From assembly GCA_900549455.1 (NCBI GenBank), contig UROM01000016.1, positions 1 to 24,402 of the forward strand: 24,402 bases of DNA, given 5' to 3'. The position numbers and the translations under genes are program-made. Below are positions 14,310 to 20,974 of this stretch, piece by piece; positions within the stretch are counted from its first letter, which is position 1; the number at the start of each line of letters is the position of its first letter. The notes below the pieces were generated by a model that searched no databases, was not told the origin of the DNA, and saw only the letters and a list, made by a program, of their open reading frames with translations. This stretch comes from an uncultured Collinsella sp. GTDB lineage: Bacteria > Actinomycetota > Coriobacteriia > Coriobacteriales > Coriobacteriaceae.

Positions 14310-15074
14310 CTACCCCTCGATACGGCTCAAGAACTCACGGGTGCGCTGCTCACGCGGATGGTCGATAACCTGCTCGGCAGGACCCTCCTCGACAATGCGA
14401 CCGCCGTCCATAAAGACCACGCGGTCGGCAACGTCGCGCGCAAACTGCATCGCATGGGTCACGATCACCATCGTCATATTCTGTGCGGCAAGGTCTTTAA
14501 TGACACGCAGCACCTCGGCCGTTAGCTCGGGATCGAGCGCCGAGGTCGGCTCGTCAAAGAACAAAATCTCCGGGTCGAGCGCCAAGGCGCGGGCGATACT
14601 CACACGCTGTTGCTGACCGCCCGAAAGCTCACATGGCACCTTGTTCTCGTTGCCCGTAAGCCCCATCTGCGCGATCAGCTCACGCGCGCGTGCTTCGGCC
14701 TGCTCGCGCGGGCGCTTGAGCACGCGAATCGGAGCATCGGTGATGTTTTTCATCACCGTATAGTGCGGAAACAGATTGTAGTTCTGAAACACCAGGCCAA
14801 ATCGCGAGCACGCCTGCTTGGGCACGTCGCCTTTCGCATATACCGCACCCGAACCCGCATCCGTCGCGACGGCAAGGTCGCCAAACGAGAGCGAGCCACC
14901 GTCGAGCGTCTCGAGCAGCGTGGCACAGCGCAGCAGCGTGGACTTACCGCCGCCCGAAGGCCCGATAATCGCCACGACCTCGCCACGCTTGACCTCGAGC
15001 GAGATATCCTTGAGCACCTCATTGCCGCCAAACGCCTTGCGTGCGCTTTCGATTTTCATCACTGAATTAGTCAT
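14310..15074 (-). CDS. Polar amino acid ABC transporter, ATP-binding protein
   Basis: A 254-residue ATPase of the GlnQ/HisP class that powers amino acid import at the membrane. Walker A is GPSGGGKST, the Q-loop is VFQNYNLFPHYTV, the ABC signature is LSGGQQQRVSIARAL, Walker B is ILFFDEPTSALDP and the H-loop is VIVTHAM. The start is taken at ATG 15074, which overlaps the permease stop by 8 bases (ATGACTAA), a translational-coupling arrangement without its own strong ribosome binding site; ATG 15059 (MKIESARKAFGG) is an alternative. The segment between Walker A and the Q-loop (DAGSGAVYAKGDVPKQACSR) is slightly extended. It is the third gene of a binding protein-permease-ATPase operon. Confidence 0.96.
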   Translation of the reverse strand: MTNSVMKIESARKAFGGNEVLKDISLEVKRGEVVAIIGPSGGGKSTLLRCATLLETLDGGSLSFGDLAVATDAGSGAVYAKGDVPKQACSRFGLVFQNYNLFPHYTVMKNITDAPIRVLKRPREQAEARARELIAQMGLTGNENKVPCELSGGQQQRVSIARALALDPEILFFDEPTSALDPELTAEVLRVIKDLAAQNMTMVIVTHAMQFARDVADRVVFMDGGRIVEEGPAEQVIDHPREQRTREFLSRIEG

Positions 15075-15720
15075 GATAATAGTCCAGCTTCTTTTCGGCG
15101 GCGCCCAGCAGCATCTCGACCACAAAGTTAAAGACCCAGTAGATCAGCGCCGCAATCGCAAACGGCACCATGCTCACTTGCGAGGCAACCAGCGCCTTGG
15201 CCGTCGAGAACATCTCCCCCACGCCAATGGCAAACGCCAGCGACGTGTCCTTGACCAGCGTGATGATCTCGTTGCCCATCGCCGGCAGAATACGCTTGGC
15301 GACCTGCGGCATCACGATGTACAAAAACGTCTGCAGACGCGAGTAGCCCAGCACCTCGGCGGCCTCATATTGACCACGCGGAATCGACTGCAGGCCCGAG
15401 CGATAGATCTCGGCAAAGTAGCCGGCGTAGTTGATGATGAACGCCACAACGCACGCCGTCCACTTGGAATCGGGCGTGAGCGAGATGCCGAACACGTAGT
15501 ACGGGGCAAAGTAGATGGCAAACATCTGCAGCATGAGCGGCGTGCCGCGCATCACCGAAATGTAGATGCGCGCAATCCAGCGGAGCGGCGCAATTTTGCT
15601 CATGCGCATGAACGCCACGGGGATTCCCAGCGGAATCGACCCGAGCAGCGTCAACACAAACAGCTGCAAGCTGACCAAGAATCCCTGGCCAAGCATCTGC
15701 ATCATGACCTGAATAGACAA
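15067..15720 (-). CDS. Polar amino acid ABC transporter, permease
   Basis: A 217-residue inner-membrane permease of the HisMQ/GlnP family. It has about five hydrophobic segments, the N-terminal LGQGFLVSLQLFVLTLLGSIPLG typical of the family, MRGTPLMLQ, and the cytoplasmic EAA loop EIYRSGLQSIPRGQYEAAEVLGYS that docks to the ATPase. The start is assigned to TTG 15720, because AAAGAGAG lies six bases upstream; ATG 15705 is an alternative with a weaker site, and a longer TTG start at 15759 is unsupported. A single permease gene implies a homodimer. Specificity is set by the binding protein upstream. The gap to that gene holds a large stem-loop. Confidence 0.94.
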   Translation of the reverse strand: MSIQVMMQMLGQGFLVSLQLFVLTLLGSIPLGIPVAFMRMSKIAPLRWIARIYISVMRGTPLMLQMFAIYFAPYYVFGISLTPDSKWTACVVAFIINYAGYFAEIYRSGLQSIPRGQYEAAEVLGYSRLQTFLYIVMPQVAKRILPAMGNEIITLVKDTSLAFAIGVGEMFSTAKALVASQVSMVPFAIAALIYWVFNFVVEMLLGAAEKKLDYYHD

Positions 15721-15765
15721 CCCAAGCTCTCTTTCACAGCAACAGAACAGCGAACCCAATGCTAA

Positions 15766-15872
15766 AGCGGGTTTTCCAGGTGCCCGAGTTTGCCGTGAAA
15801 GAGGAGCGTCGCGTACTAAATGTACGCAAGCGACGGTTTGAACGGCAAAATCGGGTGCCTGGGAAAGCCGCT
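15766..15872 (-). repeat. Large intercistronic stem-loop after the binding-protein gene
   Basis: Outer arms 15766-15796 and 15842-15872 are inverted and match at 26 of 31 positions. Inside, GCGTAC-TAAAT-GTACGC with CGTC/GACG forms a nested stem. The right arm includes the stop codon of the binding-protein gene. The position, between the first and second genes of a transporter operon, resembles the stabilising REP-type hairpins that raise binding-protein mRNA over permease mRNA in other bacteria (inference). Confidence 0.8.
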
Positions 15873-16731
15873 ATTTCAAAACCCAGTTGTCGAAGGACAG
15901 ACCGTAGCTTGAATACTTGTCGCACAGGTCCTTGACCGTGCCGTCCTCGTAGAGCGCCTTGAGCGACTCGGTCACGGCGTCGGCCGACTTGGTGTCGCCC
16001 TTCTTAAAGCCGACGGCGTAGTGCTCGCTGGACAGCGGCTCATCAAGCTGTGTATAGGCATCGGGCTTGGCGGCAAGCTGGTACTGGGCAATCGAAAGGT
16101 CGCAAGCCACGGCATCGACCGCGCCGCTCTCGAGCTGCATAAAGGCCGTATTGTACTCGCCGATCGTGTCGAGCGTGGCAAACGTCGCCGCCAGATCCTT
16201 CTGGTCACCCTCGAGCACATCCTGCGCAGCGGAATCGGTCTGGGTAATCACGGTCTTTCCAGCAAGATCATCCCAGCTCTTGATGTCCGCATCCTTCTTT
16301 ACCACCAGCACCTGCTCGTTGAGCATATACGGCTCGGAGAACGTGTAGTCGTCCTCGCGGCCCTCCATGGTAAAGCCGTTCCAGATGCAGTTGATGGCGC
16401 CCGAGTTGAGCAGCGTGTCCTTAGCGTCCCAGTCGATGGCCTCGTATTTGACCTCCCAGCCCTGCTTATCGGCAACAGCCTTGGCCAGATCGAGATCAAA
16501 GCCGGTGTACTCGCCGTCGTCGCCCACAAAGCCGTACGGAGGATAGGACTTATCAAAGCCCACCACGAGCTTCTTGGACTCCGCTGCGCCCTTCACATCC
16601 TTGGCCGCGGTAGATCCGGCAGCAGAGCCCTTGCCGGCACCACCGCCGCAGCCGACAAGACCAAGGCCGAGCACCGTGGCAAACGAGCCGGCTAGACCAA
16701 CAAACTGACGACGAGACATATCGGTATTCAT
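15871..16731 (-). CDS. Amino acid ABC transporter substrate-binding lipoprotein
   Basis: A 286-residue extracytoplasmic binding protein (SBP family 3). The signal peptide carries a Tat-like SRRQF motif (6-10) and a lipobox LVGC with C28 as the lipidated residue, followed by a Gly/Ser/Ala-rich linker. The mature domain begins KKLVVGFDKSYPPYGFVGDD and GEYTGFDLDLAKAVA, and contains NGFTMEGREDDYTFSEPY, where the Arg normally grips the ligand carboxylate and the FSEPY box is family-typical. The hinge returns near TAFMQLESGAVDAVACD. The start is ATG 16731 with AAGGGGGA upstream. It heads the operon with permease and ATPase. A polar amino acid is the likely ligand; which one is not clear. Confidence 0.95.
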   Translation of the reverse strand: MNTDMSRRQFVGLAGSFATVLGLGLVGCGGGAGKGSAAGSTAAKDVKGAAESKKLVVGFDKSYPPYGFVGDDGEYTGFDLDLAKAVADKQGWEVKYEAIDWDAKDTLLNSGAINCIWNGFTMEGREDDYTFSEPYMLNEQVLVVKKDADIKSWDDLAGKTVITQTDSAAQDVLEGDQKDLAATFATLDTIGEYNTAFMQLESGAVDAVACDLSIAQYQLAAKPDAYTQLDEPLSSEHYAVGFKKGDTKSADAVTESLKALYEDGTVKDLCDKYSSYGLSFDNWVLK

Positions 16732-16749
16732 GGTATTCCCCCTTGGTGG

Positions 16750-16800
16750 CACTTTAGTTAAGTAAAGTGAGTCATGTAACGTTCAGAATCATACACTTTA
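16750..16800. promoter_or_regulatory. CACTTTA operator-like sites upstream of the ABC operon
   Basis: The inverted repeat CACTTTA-GTTAAG-TAAAGTG (16750-16769) lies 19 bases before the binding-protein start. A third CACTTTA stands at 16794-16800. Three copies of a 7-base half-site in 51 bases suggest a regulator-binding region overlapping the promoter. I see no confident -10/-35 pair. Confidence 0.4.
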
Positions 16801-16823
16801 GCGTGATAGAGCACAAGGCGAGT

Positions 16824-16962
16824 TTGCCCGCCGCGTGAGGGGTGTGGGGGTTAAGTTTCCTGCTCTACAGTCCTGCTCACGACGGAGGCCACATTACGTG
16901 GCCTCCTGTTCGTGCGGAACTCGCGATAAACTTAACCCCCACACCCCTCACGCGGCGGGCAA
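16824..16962. repeat. Perfect 35-bp inverted repeat with nested hairpin
   Basis: Arms 16824-16858 and 16928-16962 are perfectly complementary over 35 bp. The 69-base centre contains a second stem, GGAGGCCAC / GTGGCCTCC (16884-16892 and 16898-16906), extended by CACGA/TCGTG. No open frame of note fits inside. It lies between the divergent ABC operon and the rRNA methyltransferase gene. The perfect arms point to recent insertion or active maintenance of this 139-base element. Confidence 0.9.
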
Positions 16963-17026
16963 CCGTCGTTGGGCTTATCACTGACACGATTAAACCGCTT
17001 GTATATCGTCTGCTGGCTTGGCACGG

Positions 17027-17032
17027 TACAAT
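17027..17032 (+). promoter_or_regulatory. Possible -10 of the rRNA methyltransferase gene
   Basis: A TACAAT hexamer lies 37 bases before the start codon. A matching -35 at 16-18 bases is poor (ATCGTC region), so this is tentative. The same hexamer appears before the LacI-type, PHP, aminotransferase and glmS genes. Confidence 0.3.
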
Positions 17033-17069
17033 ACTTGCAGCTTTAATTCATGAATTAGTGGAGTTATTG

Positions 17070-18518
17070 ATGGCAGAATCTCGTGCGGAGCGTAAGGCTC
17101 GTCGTGCTTTGATCGAGGCGGCTGAGGGGTCGAAGGAGGAGAAATCTTCTACGAAATCCAAGTCTTCTAAAGCTGCAAAAAGCAAATCGACCAAGAGCAG
17201 GGCTAAGACCAAGCGTTCTGACTCTCGTCGAGGCGGGGACAAAGCGCCTCGGACTCGTTCCAAGCGCCCGCATAATGATTCGGTTTCGTCTGCGCGTAAG
17301 GCTGTGGACCCCAAGTCTCCCTGTTCGATCATGAAAGCCTGCGGTGGGTGCACGGCGCTCAATCTTCCCTATAAGAAGCAGCTCGCCGCCAAGCAGGCTG
17401 CTATGGAGGAGCTTTTTGCTGCTCTATGCGAGCGCGAGGGCATTAGTGTCGACCCCATTCGCGGTATGGGCGTCACCCTGGGCGACCCGGGCAAATATCC
17501 TGCGCCGCGCGGGTTTCGCCATAAGGCCGCTACTCCCTTTGCCCCCGGTAGAGAGGGCGCTATCCGCTGCGGCTTTTTTGAACGTGGCACGCACAGAATC
17601 GTTGCTGTTCCCGAATGTCCCGTCGAGGCGCCGGGTGCCCGTCAGATTCTCAACGGCATCGCGCGTGAGGCTGAGCGCCTGCGCATTCCCGCCTTTAACG
17701 AGGACAAGCATCTGGGCTTGCTTCGCTATGCCGTCGTTCGCTGCGGCTGGCGCACCGACCAGATCATGGTCACCCTCGTGACCGCCCAGCGCGACCTGCC
17801 GCATGCACAGGATTTCTTTGAGGCCGTCGCCGCACTCGATCCGCGCATCGTCGCCGTCGCCCAAAACATCAACGGACGCACCGGCAACGCCATCCTCGGC
17901 GAGGAAACTCGCATTGTATATGGCGCCGAGTGCATGCGCGACCAGCTGCTCGGCTGCGAGTTCGATATCTCCCCCACCGCGTTCTACCAGACCAACCCGC
18001 AGCAGACCGAGCTGCTCTATCAGCTCGCTATCGACGGCATGGATCTGCACCAGGGCGATGTGCTCATGGATGCTTACTGCGGCAGCGGCACCATCGGTCT
18101 TTGCGCAGCTAAAGATGCCCAGAACAAGGGTATCGGCATCATGCTGCTCGGCGTGGAGCGCAACCCGGCAGGCATTGCCGATGCACGCCGCAATGCCGAG
18201 CTCAACGGTCTTACCCGCAGCGCCTGGTTTATGGCCGACGATGCCACCGACTACATCCTGGATGCCGCCGACAACAACGAGCGCGTCGACGTCCTTTCCA
18301 TCGATCCGCCGCGTGCCGGCTCCACCCCCGAGTTCCTCGAAGCCGCCTGCGCGCTTAAGCCACGCCGCATCACCTATATCAGCTGCAACCCCGTGACCCA
18401 AGAGCGCGACCTGCACCAGCTCCTCGGCGGAGGCTATCGCCTGCTCAAGATCACGCCCGTCGACATGTTCCCCCATACCGACCACACCGAAACCGTAGCG
18501 GTCCTCGAGCGCCGCTAA
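17070..18518 (+). CDS. 23S rRNA (uracil-C5)-methyltransferase, TrmA/RlmD family
   Basis: A 482-residue SAM-dependent RNA methyltransferase forming 5-methyluridine. Residues 1 to about 80 are an unusual Lys/Ser/Arg-rich tail. An iron-sulfur cluster site is suggested by C85, C91 and C94 (CSIMKACGGC) and C183 (PECP). The catalytic part shows FYQTNP (Q307), the SAM motif DAYCGSGTIGL (334-344), IDPPRAG (411-417), the nucleophile C439 in YISCNP and the base E474 in HTETVAVLE. The start is ATG 17070 with GGAG six bases upstream; a longer upstream frame runs through the inverted repeat and is rejected. The family is certain; the exact target uridine (RlmD- or RlmCD-like) is not. It is monocistronic, ending in a shared terminator. 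Confidence 0.94.
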   Translation: MAESRAERKARRALIEAAEGSKEEKSSTKSKSSKAAKSKSTKSRAKTKRSDSRRGGDKAPRTRSKRPHNDSVSSARKAVDPKSPCSIMKACGGCTALNLPYKKQLAAKQAAMEELFAALCEREGISVDPIRGMGVTLGDPGKYPAPRGFRHKAATPFAPGREGAIRCGFFERGTHRIVAVPECPVEAPGARQILNGIAREAERLRIPAFNEDKHLGLLRYAVVRCGWRTDQIMVTLVTAQRDLPHAQDFFEAVAALDPRIVAVAQNINGRTGNAILGEETRIVYGAECMRDQLLGCEFDISPTAFYQTNPQQTELLYQLAIDGMDLHQGDVLMDAYCGSGTIGLCAAKDAQNKGIGIMLLGVERNPAGIADARRNAELNGLTRSAWFMADDATDYILDAADNNERVDVLSIDPPRAGSTPEFLEAACALKPRRITYISCNPVTQERDLHQLLGGGYRLLKITPVDMFPHTDHTETVAVLERR

Positions 18519-18542
18519 CCAACCCAGGTAGATTTTTGGAAC

Positions 18543-18580
18543 ATGAAAGGGGGCGGCCCGTCTGGACCGCCCCCTTTCAT
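18543..18580. terminator. Bidirectional terminator between rRNA methyltransferase and PHP genes
   Basis: A perfect 14-bp stem ATGAAAGGGGGCGG / CCGCCCCCTTTCAT (18543-18556 and 18567-18580) with a 10-base loop, located between two convergent stop codons. No long T-tract follows on either side, but the stem is very stable. Confidence 0.75.
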
Positions 18581-18597
18581 TGGGCATATGAGTCTCG

Positions 18598-19419
18598 TTA
18601 CATCCTCTTGCGCAGGTCGCACACGCCGGCTGCCGCCATCTCGCGCAGCAGCGTCTCGCGGTCGCGTGTCACGATCAGGTCCAGCGGGAAGTGAATCTCG
18701 TCGAGCAACTTGCGGGCGTGATCGAGCTTGCCAATGGCCATACCAATGTGGGCATCGGTCGACACACCAATACCCACGCCCAGCTCGGCGCAACGCTCGG
18801 CAATCTTGCGGCATACGGCCCAATGCTCAGTGTCGACACCGTGTTCAAGACTATGGTTGTTGATCTCGATGATCTTGTGCTTGGCCTTAGCCGCCAGCAG
18901 CACCTCGTCGATATCGAACGACACGCCCGAGCGGCCCGTGTGGCCCAACATGAACACCTTGGGGTGCTCCAGGGCATTGATATACATCTCGGTCGTCTGG
19001 GCCAGTGCCGCGCCTTCAGCAATCTGCGGATTATGCACGCTCGCAACCAAATAATCCAAATTACGCGTAACCAAATCGAACAGTGAATGCTGACGGCTGT
19101 ATGAATCGCCGGCGATATCGAGCGTGACAGGAGTGTCCTCGCCAAACAGGCTTCCGTCCAGTGAAACGATATCGGCCTCGGCACCACGCAGCACCAGCAC
19201 GCCGCTCCATATACGCGGCCAGATATCCTGGTTGATAAAGAACTGGTAACTGCGCAGGTCATTAGGGCAAGCCGTAACCATAGAGCTCAGATGGTCGGCA
19301 GATCCGAGCACCTGCAGGCCACGCTCTGCCGCCCAGTACACATTCTCCTCAATAGTCGAATATGCATGCGCAGAGAACATCGTATGGGTATGAATGTCAC
19401 AAGAAAGCAGGTAGGGCAT
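18598..19419 (-). CDS. PHP-domain phosphoesterase (YcdX-like)
   Basis: A 273-residue metal-dependent hydrolase with the PHP fold of histidinol-phosphatase and DNA polymerase exonuclease domains. Metal ligands are visible in order: CDIHTHTMFSAH (H10, H12, H18), ADHLS (D42, H43), RGAEADI (Glu), VASVHNP (His), MLGHTGR (His) and STDAHIG (Asp, His). That set fits the trinuclear YcdX-type site. The start is ATG 19419 with AAGGAGA upstream. Its own promoter lies upstream. It is downstream of the aminotransferase on the same strand, but a hairpin separates them, so they may be separate units. The substrate is unknown; histidinol phosphate is only one possibility, and the neighbouring aminotransferase is not diagnostic of histidine synthesis. 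Confidence 0.9.
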   Translation of the reverse strand: MPYLLSCDIHTHTMFSAHAYSTIEENVYWAAERGLQVLGSADHLSSMVTACPNDLRSYQFFINQDIWPRIWSGVLVLRGAEADIVSLDGSLFGEDTPVTLDIAGDSYSRQHSLFDLVTRNLDYLVASVHNPQIAEGAALAQTTEMYINALEHPKVFMLGHTGRSGVSFDIDEVLLAAKAKHKIIEINNHSLEHGVDTEHWAVCRKIAERCAELGVGIGVSTDAHIGMAIGKLDHARKLLDEIHFPLDLIVTRDRETLLREMAAAGVCDLRKRM

Positions 19420-19456
19420 CGGGTCTCCTTATCTGGCACGGCCGTCGCTTATATTC

Positions 19457-19486
19457 ATTGTACGCATAGCCTTCGATAGTCGTAAA
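19457..19486 (-). promoter_or_regulatory. Probable promoter of the PHP gene
   Basis: On the minus strand TTTACG (19481-19486), an 18-base spacer and TACAAT (19457-19462) lie 38 bases before the start codon. Confidence 0.45.
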
Positions 19487-19519
19487 ACCACTCCATCCCA
19501 AAGACACAACGTCCATGAC

Positions 19520-19550
19520 AACGGGGTTCGGCTTAACACCAAACCCCGTT
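19520..19550 (-). terminator. Hairpin after the aminotransferase gene
   Basis: A 9-bp stem AACGGGGTT / AACCCCGTT (19520-19528 and 19542-19550) lies 35 bases past the aminotransferase stop. The tail on the minus strand is only GTCATGG, so termination may be partial. Confidence 0.5.
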
Positions 19551-19584
19551 TCACGTAAAACATTGTAGGCAGAGCGCTTTACTT

Positions 19585-20769
19585 TTAACGATACTCGTCC
19601 GCCAACTGCTTCCAAGCAGGTAGCGAATTGACAATCGTTTCGTAACTCACGCAATAGCCCAGGCGGAACCAACCCGGCATACCAAAGCTGTCCGAGGGAA
19701 CCGCAAGCAACTCATACTTCTTTGCGCGCTCGCAAAACGCATTCGCATCGGGCTCGAGCGCCTTCACCCACAGGTAGAAAGCACCGTCCGGCTCAACGTA
19801 GGTGTAGCCGTACTCCGCCAATGCGTCGGTGAGCGCCGTGCGGTTGCGGGCATAGGCATCGATATCGCTCGGCTCATCGATACAATCGATAATCACGCGC
19901 TGGAAGAGCGCCGGTGCGCATACAAAACCCAGCGTACGGGCAGCGCCCGCAACAGCCGGCATCAGACGCGCAGCCTGCGGATTGGTGTTGGGAACCAAGA
20001 TCCAACCCACGCGCTCACCAGGCAGCGATAGCGACTTAGAATACGAGTAGCACACCACGGTGTTCTCGTAGATCGAGGGCACCCAGGGCACCTCGGCACC
20101 GTACACGATCTCGCGGTACGGCTCATCCGAGATGAGCATAATCGGATTCTCGGGATCGCGCTTGGCGTTAACCTCGCGCAAAACATCGGCCAGTCGCGTC
20201 AGCGTGTCGCGCGTATACACGGCACCTGTCGGGTTGTTGGGCGAATCGATAATGACGGCCGCTGTCTTATCGCTAATCGCCTTGAGCACGTTGTCCACGC
20301 TCAGCTGGAACGTGTCTTCATCGGCAGGCGCCTCGACACACGTGCAGCCTGCCTTCTCAATCCACACGCGATACTCCGGAAAGTACGGGGCGATAACAAT
20401 AACCTCGTCGCCCGGGTTCGTAACGGCATTGAGCGTGCAGGTGAGCGAAGCCGCGGCGCCCACCGTCATAAAGACGTCCTTGCCCTCATAGCTCGTGCCA
20501 AAGCGGCGGTTGAGCGATTCGGCGACGGCTGCTCGACATTGCGGCAGACCCGGTGCGGGCGTATAACCGTGCAGCTGGTCGCTCGGCAGCTCCAAAGCCT
20601 TCTTAATGGACGCAGCCACAGCGGCGGGCGCCGGAACACTCGGGTTGCCCAGCGAAAAATCGAATACGTTCTCCGCACCGATCTGCGCCTTGCGCTCAAG
20701 ACCATAGCTAAAGATCTCGCGGATGATGGAGCTTTCCGCACCGCGAGCATACATAGTTTCGTTGATCAT
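19585..20769 (-). CDS. PLP-dependent class I/II aminotransferase
   Basis: A 394-residue aspartate aminotransferase-fold enzyme. The PLP lysine is K245 in YSYSKSLSLPGERVGW. N178 in DSPNNPTGAVY, D215 and Y218 in LISDEPYREIVY contact the cofactor, and R369 in GWFRLGYCVS binds the substrate carboxylate. An N-terminal segment DFSLGNPSVPAP (37-48) is characteristic of the fold. The start is ATG 20769 with AAAGGGGA upstream; the frame extends further but into an inverted repeat. Without pathway neighbours the amino donor and acceptor cannot be named; aspartate- or aromatic-type activity is plausible. Confidence 0.93.
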   Translation of the reverse strand: MINETMYARGAESSIIREIFSYGLERKAQIGAENVFDFSLGNPSVPAPAAVAASIKKALELPSDQLHGYTPAPGLPQCRAAVAESLNRRFGTSYEGKDVFMTVGAAASLTCTLNAVTNPGDEVIVIAPYFPEYRVWIEKAGCTCVEAPADEDTFQLSVDNVLKAISDKTAAVIIDSPNNPTGAVYTRDTLTRLADVLREVNAKRDPENPIMLISDEPYREIVYGAEVPWVPSIYENTVVCYSYSKSLSLPGERVGWILVPNTNPQAARLMPAVAGAARTLGFVCAPALFQRVIIDCIDEPSDIDAYARNRTALTDALAEYGYTYVEPDGAFYLWVKALEPDANAFCERAKKYELLAVPSDSFGMPGWFRLGYCVSYETIVNSLPAWKQLADEYR

Positions 20770-20793
20770 CTGTTCCCCTTTCGCATAGGCGCT

Positions 20794-20799
20794 ATTGTA
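20794..20799 (-). promoter_or_regulatory. Possible -10 of the aminotransferase gene
   Basis: TACAAT on the minus strand, 24 bases before the start codon. The -35 is weak (CGGCAC at 17 bases). The adjacent inverted repeat starts about 30 bases upstream. Confidence 0.35.
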
Positions 20800-20830
20800 C
20801 GCTTTAGCCGAGCAAAGTGCCGCAGCAATG

Positions 20831-20904
20831 TTGATTGGGGACAGACTTAAATGCGTGAAAACGCTCATTTAAGTCTGTCCCCAATCAAGTCTGTCCCCAA
20901 TCAA
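20831..20904. repeat. 23-bp inverted repeat with a duplicated third arm
   Basis: The arms 20831-20853 and 20866-20888 are perfectly complementary over 23 bp (TTGATTGGGGACAGACTTAA start), enclosing CGT-GAAA-ACG, a GNRA-type loop. The last 16 bases of the right arm (20873-20888) are repeated directly at 20889-20904. It carries the same GGGACAG box as the A repeats and the 3434-3679 element. It lies between the ftsH terminator and the aminotransferase promoter. Confidence 0.92.
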
Positions 20905-20924
20905 CAGACGGCCCCATATCGCTC

Positions 20925-20963
20925 AAAAGAAAAAGCCTCCGCAGGTTTCCCCGCGGAGGCTTT
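20925..20963 (-). terminator. Rho-independent terminator of tilS-hpt-ftsH
   Basis: A perfect 11-bp stem AAAGCCTCCGC / GCGGAGGCTTT (20932-20942 and 20953-20963). On the minus strand it ends in TTTTTCTTTTGAG. It is 12 bases past the ftsH stop. Confidence 0.92.
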
Positions 20964-20974
20964 CGCCACAAAGA

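Noticed and set aside
19397..19672. Possible small gene between the aminotransferase and PHP genes (minus strand)
   Set aside because: It overlaps the end of the aminotransferase, crosses a hairpin and the PHP promoter, and shows no recognisable domain or ribosome binding site.
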